From Alisma plantago-aquatica (taxonomy: Eukaryota > Streptophyta > Magnoliopsida > Alismatales > Alismataceae): a DNA stretch of 64,000 bases. Of this stretch, positions 35,665 to 48,816 are shown piece by piece (within the stretch, counting starts at the first letter, position 1; each line of letters begins with the position of its first letter). The notes beneath the pieces are model-generated. The model made no database searches and had not been told where the DNA came from. It saw only the letters and a list, made by a program, of their open reading frames with translations. The stretch spans positions 506,777,803-506,841,802 of the forward strand of contig OY856409.1 in NCBI GenBank assembly GCA_963693085.1. Direction: 5' to 3'. Both the position numbers and the translations under genes were made by a program.

Positions 35665-36990
35665 TAAGTAGATAAATTGCTTGCTGAATTGCATTTGTAT
35701 AAAGACATTATTGGTTACTCTATTGATGATTTGAAAGGCATTCATCCCTCCATATGTATGCACCAAATAAACATGGAGGATGATGCTAAACCAACCATTG
35801 AACTGCCTAGATGCTTAAATCAAAATATGTTTGAGGTGGTTAAAAAGGAAATCTTTAAGTTGGTTGAGGCCGGTATCATTTATCCTATAAGTGACAACCC
35901 TTGGGTTAGTTCCATCCATGTAGTACCTAAGAAGGGGGGTGCAACTATCATAAAGGGAGACAATGATGAGTTGTTTCAAACACGCATTGTCACAAGTTGG
36001 CATATGTGTATTGATTATCAACGTTTGAACAAAGCAACCCGAAAGGACCATTTTTTGTTGCCATGTGTCGACTTAATGCTTGAAAGCCTTGCAAAACACT
36101 CTTATTTATGTTACTTGGATGGGTATTTCGAGTTTTTCTAGATTCCTATCTACCCTACCGACCAAGAGAAAACCACTTTCACATGCATGCATGAAACTTA
36201 TGCTTATCGCCGCACGCCCTTTGGTCTTTGCAATGCTCCTGTGACATTCCAACGATGCATGATGGCTATTTTTTCTTATTTCATTGAAAACATAATGGAA
36301 CTTTTTATGGATGATTTTAGTGTCTGTGGAGATTCATTTGATCAATGTTTATGCAACCTATCATTAGTATTAGTCCATTGTAAAGAGGTTAACCTAGTAC
36401 TAAACTGGGAGAAGTGCCATTTCATGGTACAATCTGGTGTAGTATTAGGTCATGTTGTATCTAATAAGGGTATTGAGGTTGATAGGGCCAAGGTGGAAGC
36501 TATTGAGAAGATGTCTACTCCTTCTTCAGTCAAGGACATCCACAATTTTCTTGGTCATGCACGATTTTATAGAAGATTCATTAAGGACTTCTCCAAAACT
36601 ACAAAGCCATTATGTTCCTTACTTGCAAAAGACGATGAATTCATATTTAATGATGACTGCCACACTACCTTCACCAAGCTCAAGGAAGATCTTATTTCTA
36701 TACCAATCATTCAACCACCAGACTGGAATGCCCCATTTGAATTGATGTGTGATGCAAGCGACTTTGCAGTAGGGGCAATTTTGGAACAGTGAAAGGACAA
36801 GAAGCTTCATGCCATATACTATGCAAGCAAGACCCTTGATGAAGCACACATCAATTACACAACCACAGAGAAGGAGATGCTTGCTATAGTGTATGCCTTT
36901 GACAAATTTTTACAATACTTTGTTGTATCTAAAGTGATTGTGTATACAGATCATGTTGCCATAAAGCATTTGCTCAATAAGAAGGATGCA
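35665..36990 (+). pseudogene. pol: Athila-like reverse transcriptase and partial RNase H
   Basis: Frame 1 throughout. RT shows 'GIIYPISDNPWVSSIHVVPK', 'MCIDYQRLNKATRKDHFLLP', a stop at 36139 (CAG to TAG in the conserved FQIPI), 'RRTPFGLCNAPVTFQRCM' and the catalytic FMDD at 36304-36315. 'FLGHARFYRRFIKDFSK' closes RT. RNase H starts with 'FELMCDASDFAVGAILEQ' and has a TGA at 36790 (CGA to TGA). It is cut at about 36990 inside 'HLLNKKDA', where minus-strand Copia-2 sequence takes over. Integrase and LTRs are absent. Confidence 0.92.
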
Positions 36991-38455
36991 AGGTCATACC
37001 TTGTTGGTTTACATGGACTCCATGTTGGATCTCATGGCCTCAAGCCATTTCTAAAATCAGGGTTCCACAATAGCTTCTAGGTAGGTTGTTGACTCATCAT
37101 CTATGATCAACTCACCACCTTTTGAGTTATAAGATATAATAATATTTCAATCTCAAGGCGTGTTCTACTAGATCTATAAGGATTTGTGTTACATAAGGAA
37201 CTTGAGATTCCCCAATAATTTGTGATTCTCCTTGTTACTACTATCCCTCTTTAGGTTCAATGTTTTCTTGTTTGAACATTTTGAGTTCTACTTTTCTCAC
37301 ACTAATTCCTTTGTAATTAAATTCCTCTTAAAGAATTCACCCATCATGGCAACAAACATTTTTGTTATCGGATTGGAATATAAAAGCTATATTAAACAAA
37401 ATAACATTTATGTGGTTTGTGGACAAAGCTTCTCAAGAAACTATTTTCTTATATATGCTTTCAATCCTGATCCTTATAAAAGACATTATCGGGGCACTTC
37501 CCATGCCATATCTCATATAGTGTCTCTTGAACCATTTTATACGGTACAATCTTTTAGTGTAAAGCATGGACCCAAAAGGAATTTGGTAAGATTAGTTAGA
37601 TTTATTGATAATCCTTCTTTCTGATACACTATCATGATAAAATATCATTGTGTTTCAGGTGGAGTTTATTATGTTGCACTATCATGGTCTTCCATAAGGT
37701 CTTCAACCTCCAGGTTTAAATATTTTTAGGTTGATCATAACAAAGTGTTTTAATATTTATGCCAAGTTGGTTATGTACTTAATTCATGATCTTAGTGAAA
37801 ACTTAAAAGAGATTTAGACTTGTATTTCATTAAATACAATCTACCATATCTACTAAGATCATTAGTAAATATATTGAGGCACTATTAACCACCTTTAGCA
37901 TTTATTCTAAAAGGTCTATATACATCAATATGTATGAGGCCTAATAGAACAATGAATCTCCCACTACATCTAGTAAAGATGCTTTTGTCATATTACACAA
38001 TAAATAAGACTCGCATGTCTCTATTGGTTCATTAACCAAAAGAGTCTAGACAACCATCATTATGGAATCTAAAAATGCATGTCTCATTTATGCGCTCTAA
38101 ATGACAATGATATATATATATTCAATGTTTGAGTCATCAACTCATTTAGTTTATGTGTCCTACACATATTTGTCTCTACAACTATCAGGTATAGATTATG
38201 AGACATAGGATATTTCCATACAAGATCTTATACTTTTAAAACAAAACATCAATTTATTCATAATATTCTTGTCCATAAAAGATACATGACGTTTTAATCA
38301 ATGGCACATACATAATAGCAGTTCACTAATTCTATTACATGCCCATGAATGAAAGATATCAACTATAATGGTAGAAACCCTTTCTCCATACTATTCTAGC
38401 TTACTTCTTCTCATGTCCTGAAGTGGAGAGCTCTATGTCTTTCTTCTTCCTGAGT
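36991..38455 (-). pseudogene. pol: Copia-2 pol, decayed and truncated
   Basis: Minus strand, colinear with Copia-1 1651-2830. Readable pieces are the pre-integrase/integrase region (about 38060-37700), then a block reading 'YEIWHGKCPD' with 'SFVHKPHKCYFV' after it, the integrase tail found in copia ('YEIWHGKKP', then 'DKCxFVGY'). An RT start near 37020 matches Copia-1 around 2765-2835. It stops abruptly at 36990. The long plus-strand frame at 37232-37624 is antisense to this pol. Confidence 0.78.
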
Positions 38456-39244
38456 TCCTATATATAAAGAGGACAACACCTTTTCCAGTGTCCAGGATGG
38501 TGACACTGATAGCACTTTCCTTCCTTATTCACTCCTCTCTTAGCTTTTAGTGCAGAAGCCTTTGGTTTCTGGCTAGTTTTAAAACTATTCTTAGCTTTTC
38601 TTTTTCCCTTGGATTTCCTTCTGTTGATCATCATCACAAATTTGGGTTTGTCCTTCTTCATCTATCCTCAACCTGCCAAGTAATTCTGACAACATCTTGT
38701 TAAAGTCATTCATGTTGTAGTTCATGACAAATTGGCTATATGACTCTGGTGTGATTGCATAATCACATCTATGGCCAGCTCTTGACCCAAGGGAAATTCT
38801 AGTCTAGTAAGGTTCGCCAAATACCCAATCAACTTGAGTACATGAGGACCTATTGGATCTCCTTCAACCATATTACACTTGAACAACGCCTTGGAGATAT
38901 CATATCGCTCTAGTCTTGCCTGATCTTGGTACACATTCTTAAGCTGTGCTACCATCTCAATAACATCCATGTTCTCATATCGTCTCCACAATGCATAGTT
39001 CATTAAGAACAATATCAAGCACTTGACATCCATGGCATATTGAGAGTGCTTCCAGTAAGCATCCATGTTAGCCTTAGGCGTGTTGAGAGCGGGTTCATCT
39101 GGCTCTGGTATCTCCAGGATGATAGAGCAAGTGCTCTTAAGTGATAACAATTCTCAAAGTCCAGAACCAATCATGGAAGTTATTCCCATTCAACTTGTCC
39201 TTCGTAAGGACCGATCACAATTAAAACATATTTGTGTTTGCCAT
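38456..39244 (-). pseudogene. gag: Copia-2 gag
   Basis: Minus strand, ATG at 39244, preceded by the same 'ttttgtagaat' context as Copia-1. The sequence gives 'YWKHSQYAMDVKCLILFLMNY' and 'NMDVIEMVAQLKNVYQDQAR', then 'CNMVEGDPIGPHVLKLIGYL' and 'EFPLGQELAIDVIMQ'. The CCHC knuckle at about 38518-38470 ('GKCYQCHHPGHWKRCCPLYI') is intact. It is better preserved than Copia-1 gag but still broken by stops and frameshifts near the start and around 38670-38720. Confidence 0.88.
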
Positions 39245-39939
39245 TAGATTCTACAAAAGAAAATATATGACTTTTGTCAAAATATTTTTGATTTGATTTG
39301 ATAAATTTGATGATATTAAATAAGGCTTTTAATTAAGTATCACTCCCACTATTTTGTTCAAATTGATAACCCTCACTTGTCATTTTGAAAGATTGTAGTA
39401 TACAACCTTCTAGTGAGCCAAGATCCAAAACAATTGAGTTATTACCCTGCCAATGCCAACATCCATAATCAATCATTAAGGTAGGCAACTTTTGCCAATT
39501 GCTTACTATGCAATTCTTAGATAGATGGTATGCACAAGTCTTTGCCATAGTCATATGTATTCGTATAGATTCTTAATCTCATTAATATCACCTAATTAAG
39601 TTTGATCCAATAACCAACACAATAGTAATGCACCTTGCTAGGTAGGCCCACATCACTACCTATAGTTCCATAGGATGGACTGCACACCATGTTTGGCATG
39701 CCCACACTTAGTCGATCAAGATTTTCATGTGTGTTACTAATAGGAAAGTGTCTAACACTTAATATTTTATTGAGGGATTTCACACACACACATTATATAT
39801 ATACATATCCAATAACCACATACTTATAGTACATATCATACATGCTAGATTCCAAAAAAAGAAAACATGCAATTATAAAACACAAGTGATGGTTATGGCC
39901 ATACTATTGTAATTACTTGGAGCCACAAGGAATTACTAC
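39245..39939 (-). other. Copia-2 leader, gag-proximal part
   Basis: Non-coding and colinear with Copia-1 bases 97-780. A CA/TA-rich tract lies at 39781-39806. It ends at the target duplication ACTAC (39935-39939) of the solo LTR. Confidence 0.75.
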
Positions 39940-42900
39940 TGTGATGACATGGGTTTTCCTCTCATTCAATTCATGTTCATTTTGACTCATTAGATGCTCT
40001 TTTGAACCCAATAACCTTCATCACCCTCAATTTGATGACTTTGAGTCTCTTTATGCTCAATTGATGAGTTAGATTTGATTTAACATCTTTTTACACTTAT
40101 ATATGACTTTAAATTGAGTTTTGAAACAAGTGTCATGCTTATTATGTATCATCATATTGAAATCAAAATTGCAACCATTTAATGAACTCTCCTTACTATA
40201 AAATACTTCATTATGTAGAGGATTCAATTACAAATCCAATGGCTCAAAAAGCACCTCAATCGGACCCTCATGGCCTAATTTATGGCCAATTGAATATTGC
40301 TCTTTGATCCTTGACTTAGCCTTGTTTTAATTCGTTTTTGACCCTTTTGGGCCTGAGTTGGCGTGTGGCCCACTGCCCACTTTTATTTTCTAGCAATCCG
40401 GCTCCTCTCTTAGAAACCAATCACATGACTCACATCCTCTAGCCTTTGTTCTCAGCTTCTGGATCATGCAACCAAGGATTCGAGCTACATCTAACGACCA
40501 AAAATCCTTACCTACATATAACAGACAAAAATCCTTCTCCAAGATTCGTACCTCGCCCAACACCAATTGCGCTACCAAGGTCTCACCTACTCCTCTTTTG
40601 GACCTCTAATCACCTTCGATCTTGCTTCTTTTTGCCACATTTATATACCTCCCTACTTTGTTTAGATACCCTCTTTCTATTCCCTCTCTGTATCTATAAT
40701 TTTGTGTTCTCTACCTTCCCCTTTACCCCTTCCTACTTTCCTTCTTCTCCCCAGGTGCCGGCAGCACCGCCACCCTTGTCCTCCTCCACCAGGCCACCTC
40801 AATGTTGATAAAGACTTCCATCTTCTTATCGATGGTGCCCTAAGCCTGACCGGCCACCCTCCATCATCCTTTGAAGCAAGGATCTCGATCAAAGATCCTC
40901 TCTGATGAGGTGCCCCTCCATGAGGCCTATGGCTCAAGCGCATTCAGGTTGAGGTGCGGGGCGATGGGCGACCACGTCCAACTGCTGCAATAGCTTGTGG
41001 AGCGGTGAGCTGTGGGTGACAGTGACATGTCACCACTGAGCCGAGTGGTGACCAAGCACCTAGCCCACATCTTGGAGGGATCAATTGAGGCACCCCCTAT
41101 CATCCCTTGGATCCAAATTCGAGGGCCCAGATAGGCTCAAATTTCCACTGTGCAAGGTAGCCCTCCTCCCTCATTTTCAAAATCCAAGCTTGAACTTGTA
41201 TGGACCATATATCCTCATTCCTTGGGCCATTTTGGCCATATAATATATGAATTTACATCTACAGAACAAGATCTTTGCAATGTGACTAATGTGATGACCC
41301 GTTTCTACTTATAGTTCTCTTATCATGCTAAAAATGATAGCTTTTGATCTCTTTCTTTATGTCTTGTTCTATTTAATGCTCAAGTTTGTTTCTTAATGCC
41401 CCAAAACTGGATGTTAGCCCAATATAAGTCACTTGAACATATATATATATATATGTGCATCATGATCCGAAATTGTCTAATTTTGTACCCTAAAATGATC
41501 TCATGATTGCCTAAATGACCTAATATGGACCTATATGCAAAATGTTACTTCTTTTATGATATAACTTGTTCAAGTGGTCTTGAAATGTCTATGAAGGCTT
41601 TAAATCAGTATATTCCACCCTCATAAGTAATCATTCTTGATCATGTTCTTTCTTGGACCATAATTATGATCTTGTGATGTCTTAACACAGCCTTTATGTG
41701 TACTTTTGTGATGGATGTTATACCTTATGCTTTCATTGATCTAAAGTTACTTAAAATGATTATGTGGACTAAAAATTAGTAATCTTACATGATTTGTATC
41801 CCTTTATTCCTTATAGGGATTCCTTATGAACTTATATGACCAAATGCCCTAATCTTAACTTGAAATGTAATCTAGCATGCATATTGATAACTAGCCTCCA
41901 ATCTTATCCAAATTTTTCCCTAATGATCCTACATTTTATATAATGGTCTCAAATAACTAGTTTGAATATGTTTATGATACCTAACTCAAGCAAACCCCAT
42001 CTATACTCTAATGGTGACAAACTTGCATGATTATGACCCAAAATGACTAGTTCGACTATTTTAATGCTTACATTGCTTAAATCATATGATCACTTGATCT
42101 AAGATCATGAAATCCTAATCTTATGGTCCCTGATCTTAGTTGTGATGTGTCACCCTAAGTTCTAGATGAATCCATGATGTGTTGCATGACCTAGTTGAGA
42201 TATTGAAATCAATGATTAAAGATATGATACCTAGAGTTAGATGACACATCCAACCTCCATGATTATGATTATCAAGACCCAATCTTTCTGGTATTAATAC
42301 AATTATACTCACTTGTTGTCTCAAGATCTCTTAGTGGACTCAATTGCCAAGATCTAGACAAGCTCATTATATATGGTTTTCTAAATCAATAGTTGATCTT
42401 GTGCTCTAATCAAGGTATGCTTTATCCTTTGATTTGCCAGACTAATAGTATTGAAGTTGCTTATATGATTGTATGCTTATATTTCTTGGCTTTATATACT
42501 TGTTTGAGATACTTGTTCCCTATGATTAGTATGTTCATTTTGCTTGAAATATGTTGAACAAACCTTGAACATAATTGAACTTGTCCATTATACGAACCTT
42601 ATGTACCTTCAAAAATTCTTGGGGTAAGGGCGCAAGGCATGTTCAAAATAGTGTTAGCTCATTGACATAGGTATTGAGGTCCCTCATGTATATACAAGGG
42701 TTATCTAATCTTGAGCACCCTTACAGACCCTTCCTTTGAGGAAGTTGGTCAATGGCCATATATTGTTGTTTAAGTATAATGGAAGCACGCCTAAAACACG
42801 ATTGCATGTTAATAAGAAAGTATTTAATGTTGCTTGTTCTTTCTTGTTATCATATCAAGTTTTTCCAAGCATGTATGTTTCTTAAACCTGTCATTTTTTT

Positions 42901-43273
42901 ATTTTATAGTGTACTCAGCACAGTAGTGCTAATGTGTACCCATTTTATGTTTTTAGGCAACATGTACATTATGAATCTTACTAAGATCGTCATTTTCACT
43001 CTATTAGGATAATATGCTTCTCTTACACATGAGATCATCTAATGATATGCAAATGATTTGTCATATGGGTTGTTACATGGGACTAAGATCTTAACGACAT
43101 GTACTAGTTTAGTTTTCTCATATTCCATGTTATCTCTTATCTTTCTCTTACTTGTGGTTTTATTCATGCATATGCTATGTGGTTCATTCTAGGGACAGAC
43201 GCCCCGGTCTACTTGCCTTTGGTTGTGTAGCCATTAGGAGTGTGGACTTAGGGTAACAAACAGTTCTGTGACA
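39940..43273 (+). mobile_element. Solo LTR-A
   Basis: Starts TGTGATGACATGG and ends TTCTGTGACA. Flanks ACTAC (39935-39939) and ACTAC (43274-43278) are a perfect target duplication. Removing it restores a leader that matches Copia-1 bases 60-130. From about 41990 to the end it is similar to LTR-B and LTR-C, with shared blocks such as 'gacccttcctttg', 'aagttggtcaatg' and 'gtgtaccca...tttag'. The first 2 kb is weakly related at best and has a GC-richer stretch (40740-41130). Length is 3334 bp. No coding. Confidence 0.85.
40460..40600 (-). repeat. Possible SINE or tandem-repeat remnant in LTR-A
   Basis: On the minus strand 'tggtagcgcaattggtg' resembles a Pol III box A and 'gaggtacgaatc' a box B, but their spacing is too short for a tRNA. 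It is followed by two copies of a unit of about 27 bases ('aaggatttttg.tcgtta.atgtag'). No target duplication was found. Confidence 0.25.
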
Positions 43274-43278
43274 ACTAC

Positions 43279-44080
<802 letters not shown>

Positions 44081-44093
44081 GCTCTGATACCAC
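44081..44093 (-). promoter_or_regulatory. Copia-2 primer binding site, initiator tRNA-Met
   Basis: The reverse complement reads TGGTATCAGAGC immediately after the 5' LTR end (CCCAACAG), the standard copia arrangement. It fixes the orientation of the element. Confidence 0.92.
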
Positions 44094-46095
44094 TGTTGGG
44101 AAATATGACATCAGATATGAAATCAAAAACTTAACTTCCATATTTCCCTTTAAGAAGTAGATCATGTCAACTACTATGTAATGATAAGGATGGTTGCAAG
44201 AGATATACCTAGTCTTGGAGCAAGTCAAGTGATAATTCTCTTGCTGTAGCATGCACATTTAATGTGGACAACATCAACAGCGATCTCCTGGTTGATCACC
44301 ACAGATGAAGGTTGACTGTGTCCTCCTAACCAATGGCAAAAGCCTCGTCGCCTCTAGAGTAGTCCATGTGGACCATCAGGAACTCTACATTGCACTACTA
44401 GAGCGAACAAGGAGTTGTCCCTTCGAACATCAATCTACTAGGATTGATTTACTCTCCCAATGGTCTCTCCCTTGACATTCCTCTCTTTGATGGGTAGGAC
44501 TTGCTGGATCTCTTTTGGTTACCACAACCAGAAAGGATAACAATCGTCAGAGCTTATTATTGTGTTTGGGAAGCCCCAATGGCCCTCTATTTATAGGAGG
44601 GTCAGGGTTTCTAGTCGATCTGGGAATCGAAGAGACAAAATGTAATGAATTTTTTGGATGATACAAATTGTGAACCGATCAATTCATTGTTGAACCGGTC
44701 GGTTCACAGGTGAAGTAGTCAGTTCAAGCCTTGAATCGATTAGTTCATATGCTTTCCTATTTACATCGTATTGATATTCAATATTTGATTAATGCAAAAC
44801 ATGGTGTTAACATCAATCCTTGATCCAATCAAATTCATCATTGAACTGGGTGGTTCAACACTTAAACCAATCATCTCAGACCTTGAACCAACCAGTTCAT
44901 GCCATGTTTCAAATATTATTCAGCCAATGTTGTTTACAATTGACCTAACACTTGAATTGATTGGTTCAACACTTGCACCAGTTAGTTCACAATCTAGTCA
45001 GCCAATTTTCAATCACTATTGTTTAAATTGAATACCTAAACACTTTCAGGAATCCAATTAAACATAATTCATAAATGAACTCCCACTCCAAGTGAATCCT
45101 ATGCGTGTGACCCTATAGGTCCCAATTTACGTTGGCAGTGAATGTCTATAACCAGTTTATGACATCACAAGCAATGAGAGGTATCTAGAAACACATCATT
45201 GATACCCAAGTAATTTGAAAAGTTGGACAACAATTTCAACCTACAACCCGTGATCAGTGTTACAATGATCATGTAGTTCATTTGTCTATGATATCCAGAT
45301 TGAACTCGAGGCATGGAATCGTCATCCTCTCAACATTCAATCCATGTTCCTTGAACTAGATTAGATTATCTAAGATGCATGTGAGTTTGTATATCTTATA
45401 TTGAGTCACATGAGCATGGCCATACATTTCTCAATCTTGCTTATCAAGTGGCCTGGATATTAATCTCCTGTAGGAGGGACAAATCCCATCTACATCACTA
45501 ACACTCAATCCCATGTGCCACAATGCACCCGAGCATCATCTTTATTGCAACCCTTATTCAAGGTCATGTTGGATGATGTAAAAAAACATCGAATGAGATG
45601 TTATGAGTGTATTGACTTCAGGTCTAAGAACCACAATCACCACAATCACTATGAGAGCTAATTCTGACTACCATTCCATGGTCTCCATATATCACTCTCA
45701 TGACGAGTCTGTCTGATACACTGTTTTATAACATGTACATGTGTGCTTGACTTGATATCACATATCATGACTAATGAGACTCTATCATCAGTCAACACAC
45801 ACTCTAGTCTTATGTATTACTATTGGCTATTTTGCTTCCACAATAACATCCGACTAGGGACATAACAAGAATGCATGTACACTTATCATACATATGATCT
45901 CATTGTTTAGGTCCTCAACCTGAAGACATATTCCATCAAGTAACATCATTCTTTAGACATGTATTATATATGTGTCATCATCTCATGGTTGAGACTAACA
46001 TAATAGACATAATTACCTTTATGATTATCAAATCAAGTATATGATGCCCCATCACAATCATCATATGATTGGCTCTATGGGCATACATACCAACA
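44094..46095 (-). repeat. Copia-2 5' LTR
   Basis: On the minus strand it starts TGTTGGTATGTATGCCC and ends CCCAACA, 2002 bp. It is similar to the Copia-1 LTR over its length, including the TATA box (44588-44595 read in reverse) and 'gaaccgatcggttcac'-type motifs (about 44670-44990). Flanked by the target copy ATTTG at 46096-46100. Confidence 0.92.
44588..44595 (-). promoter_or_regulatory. TATA box of Copia-2 LTR
   Basis: The reverse strand reads TATAAATA followed by 'gagggcc', at the same place as in the Copia-1 LTR. Confidence 0.6.
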
Positions 46096-46100
46096 ATTTG

Positions 46101-48816
46101 ACATTTTAAGACTTCTAAACATCATAATATTGATCTCACTATTTTTCTACAAGGAAAGGATAAAATTAGTGAACCTTCAGTGAAAATTTCCCCATAATCA
46201 GACCTAAGGGTTGAGTTGTGATTTTTCCAAGTTTAATGAACTTTTAGAACCTCTTCCCCTATTTTCCTATCATATTTTTCATGTCAGTTTTCATAGGGTG
46301 TCCTCTCATACAACTAGAGGCCTTAGATCATGGGTTCATGGATCACACCCTCAATCCAATTTCTAGGGGCTTGTCCTCTTCCTCCTTCTAGTTTGTGTCA
46401 TTGTAGTGATGACTATATGGCAAGCCGGCAATGCAAGGATGATGAGGCACACTCAAACCTACCAACTAAACCCTACCATCTTCTTTACCTTGTTCTTATA
46501 TTTCATCCCTCTCTTCTTTCATGGCCCATTGCACATTTGACCCCTCTAGTTCCCTATCTTATTCATGATTTTCCACAAGCACCTTTGCAATTGCCCTTTT
46601 GGGAAATTTTGCCCTTGCCCTTGGTCAGATCTGGGCATTCCTTAACCTTACAATACAGGAGGATCTTGACCAGAAATGAATCTTTCTCCCTCGAGATATC
46701 CTCCTCCTTCCCTAGTTTGCGAGCTTCTAACATTGAGCTACTGGTCTATGATTAATCATTGGAGAGAAGATTAGATGGCCTTCAGATCCAATGCCAGGTC
46801 AACATTTGGCCTAGGATCAATGCTCAAAATTACATGACCCACTTGCAAATGATGTGAGGGGAGTGAGCAAACTATTTTTACATGATCACAATAGGGTCCA
46901 CAATGGACTCACCATCCATGTCCAATGATTTTATGCCACTTGGTAATCTATCTCTCACACACATATCCAAAAAATGCGTAGATCTTGAAATAAACATTAA
47001 ATTGACCCTCTTACCAAAGTACAAGTACAATAGATCTTTTGATGAAAAAATGCAGCTATCCATTAAAAATACTTTCAAGTCCTAGATATACTTGGAGTTT
47101 CACTAATTTTCTTGAAATGGCTACTTTAAGTCCTTTTAAAATGTTAAATGCTATATTATGCCTAATCATGATCAAATAATGACCCAAATCCTTTTATTGA
47201 CTATGATGAGTAACTATTTATGTATTATAAGTAAGTTTTGACTTGGATCATTCTAGTCTACCTAATATGATGAATGTGTAACATGTAATGTGACTTATGT
47301 GAACTTTTGATGCTAAATCCTTAATATTATGCGAACCTTGACCAAATCACGACTCAAAATTATATTTCAACTCCAAATAAGTAACTTTGATGACTTATGA
47401 CATGAAATATGACCAACATCACTATGTACTCTAGTGGTGACTGTATGACTTGATTTATAACTCAAATGGATATGTCGATGCTCAAGTCAATTAATCTGAT
47501 TTAAATCTTATGCTTTTCCTATTAAGATTCATGAAACCCTAACCTTGAAATCACTAACCATGTTTGGTATGATTCACAATAAGAAAAGAATGATCTATGA
47601 TTTATTAGGTAAAATGACTATGACTTGCATCCATCGTTTGAGGCGTTGAAATCAATATTTATAAATGACGAATCTTAGATTAGGTGAAACATACAACTTT
47701 AATTAAAATGATTCATATGAATAAATCTTGCTTATATTAATCAAATCACACTTGCTTAAATGTTATGAAGGCCATGTCGAGTTGTTTTGACATGATTTAC
47801 TCAAGATTGTTAATTGAGTTCTCTTGTTGTAACAAGCACTTTGCCTCCTATTGTCCAGACTAGTGGCATTGAACTTTCTTTTATGACTATGTATTAAAAT
47901 TCTTGGTCAAGCATACTTGAGCTACATGTTTTCTATGACTATTTTTTTTCTTATTTATAAAATGTTGACAAAATGCAGCCAAAATCATATATTTCAATTT
48001 TACAACCCTTGTTGTGCCTGCCTACATTCTCTAGATAAGGGCCCAAGGCTTAGTGTACCTACTCGATTTGATAAAGAAAGGATACAACACTTGAAATAGG
48101 GTTTTCTCGTGACTTTGGTCTTGAGGTCCCTCACAAATTTTAAATAAGTTTAAGCCTTTGGCTTTTCACCTTGTAGTGCCTCACATTGGAATTGGGTTCA
48201 TTCTTAGTATTGGCTTTGAATGACCCTCACTGACCCTTCCTTTGGAAGTTGGTAAACGGTCTTATCATGATTTTGTATGGTATAAAGGAAATGCACTTAA
48301 AATATACTTGTACGGTGAAAAAAGTCTTTAATGTTTTTACTTTATTTCTTAGTATTATACAAGTTTTAGCCAACGTATATGTTTCCTAAACATATGATTT
48401 TATGTTTTTCATAGCTTAACACATTTGCGTTGATGTGTACCCACTTTATAATTTTAGATATTATGTATACAAAGACTCTTACCAATATCATGCTTCCATA
48501 CATCATGATATGTGCTACAAGATCTGCAAATATAACACCAATGTGATTTGATAAGGTTTATGCATAACTAAAGAGTGTAGATCTTTTGTATCTTCATGTA
48601 TTAGATAATTTCCTTTTGGTATGTATCTCCCCTTTTGTTGTGTATGCTTTAAGTTGTAAACCTTATGGTTCATGATATAAAGAATGAAGTTTTTGTTGGC
48701 TTTATTCATCTATATGTAGTGTAGTATGAGCCATTGAACGCATGTACACTTGGGCCTATGTCCACTAACCTTTAGACATTAGGAGTGAGTATTATGTAAT
48801 AAATGATTTTGTGATA
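46101..48816 (+). mobile_element. LTR-B, right part
   Basis: Continues LTR-B after the Copia-2 insertion and is colinear with LTR-C from 51066. Shared blocks include 'ccttggatcatgg', 'atcaatcattggaa.agaaga' and 'cttggtaa.ct.tctctcaca'. The two parts of LTR-B sum to about 2.87 kb. The end is placed at GTGATA by comparison with LTR-A. Confidence 0.8.

Noticed and set aside
37232..37624. 130-codon plus-strand open frame with its own ATG at 37346, at first a candidate novel gene.
   Set aside because: Its reverse strand reads as copia integrase tail (YEIWHG, HKCYFV) and is colinear with Copia-1 around 2480-2600, so the frame is antisense to decayed pol.
40677..40943. GC-richer, possibly genic open frames on both strands.
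   Set aside because: They lie within solo LTR-A, which has a clean target duplication; no domain is recognised and overlapping frames on both strands are equally long.
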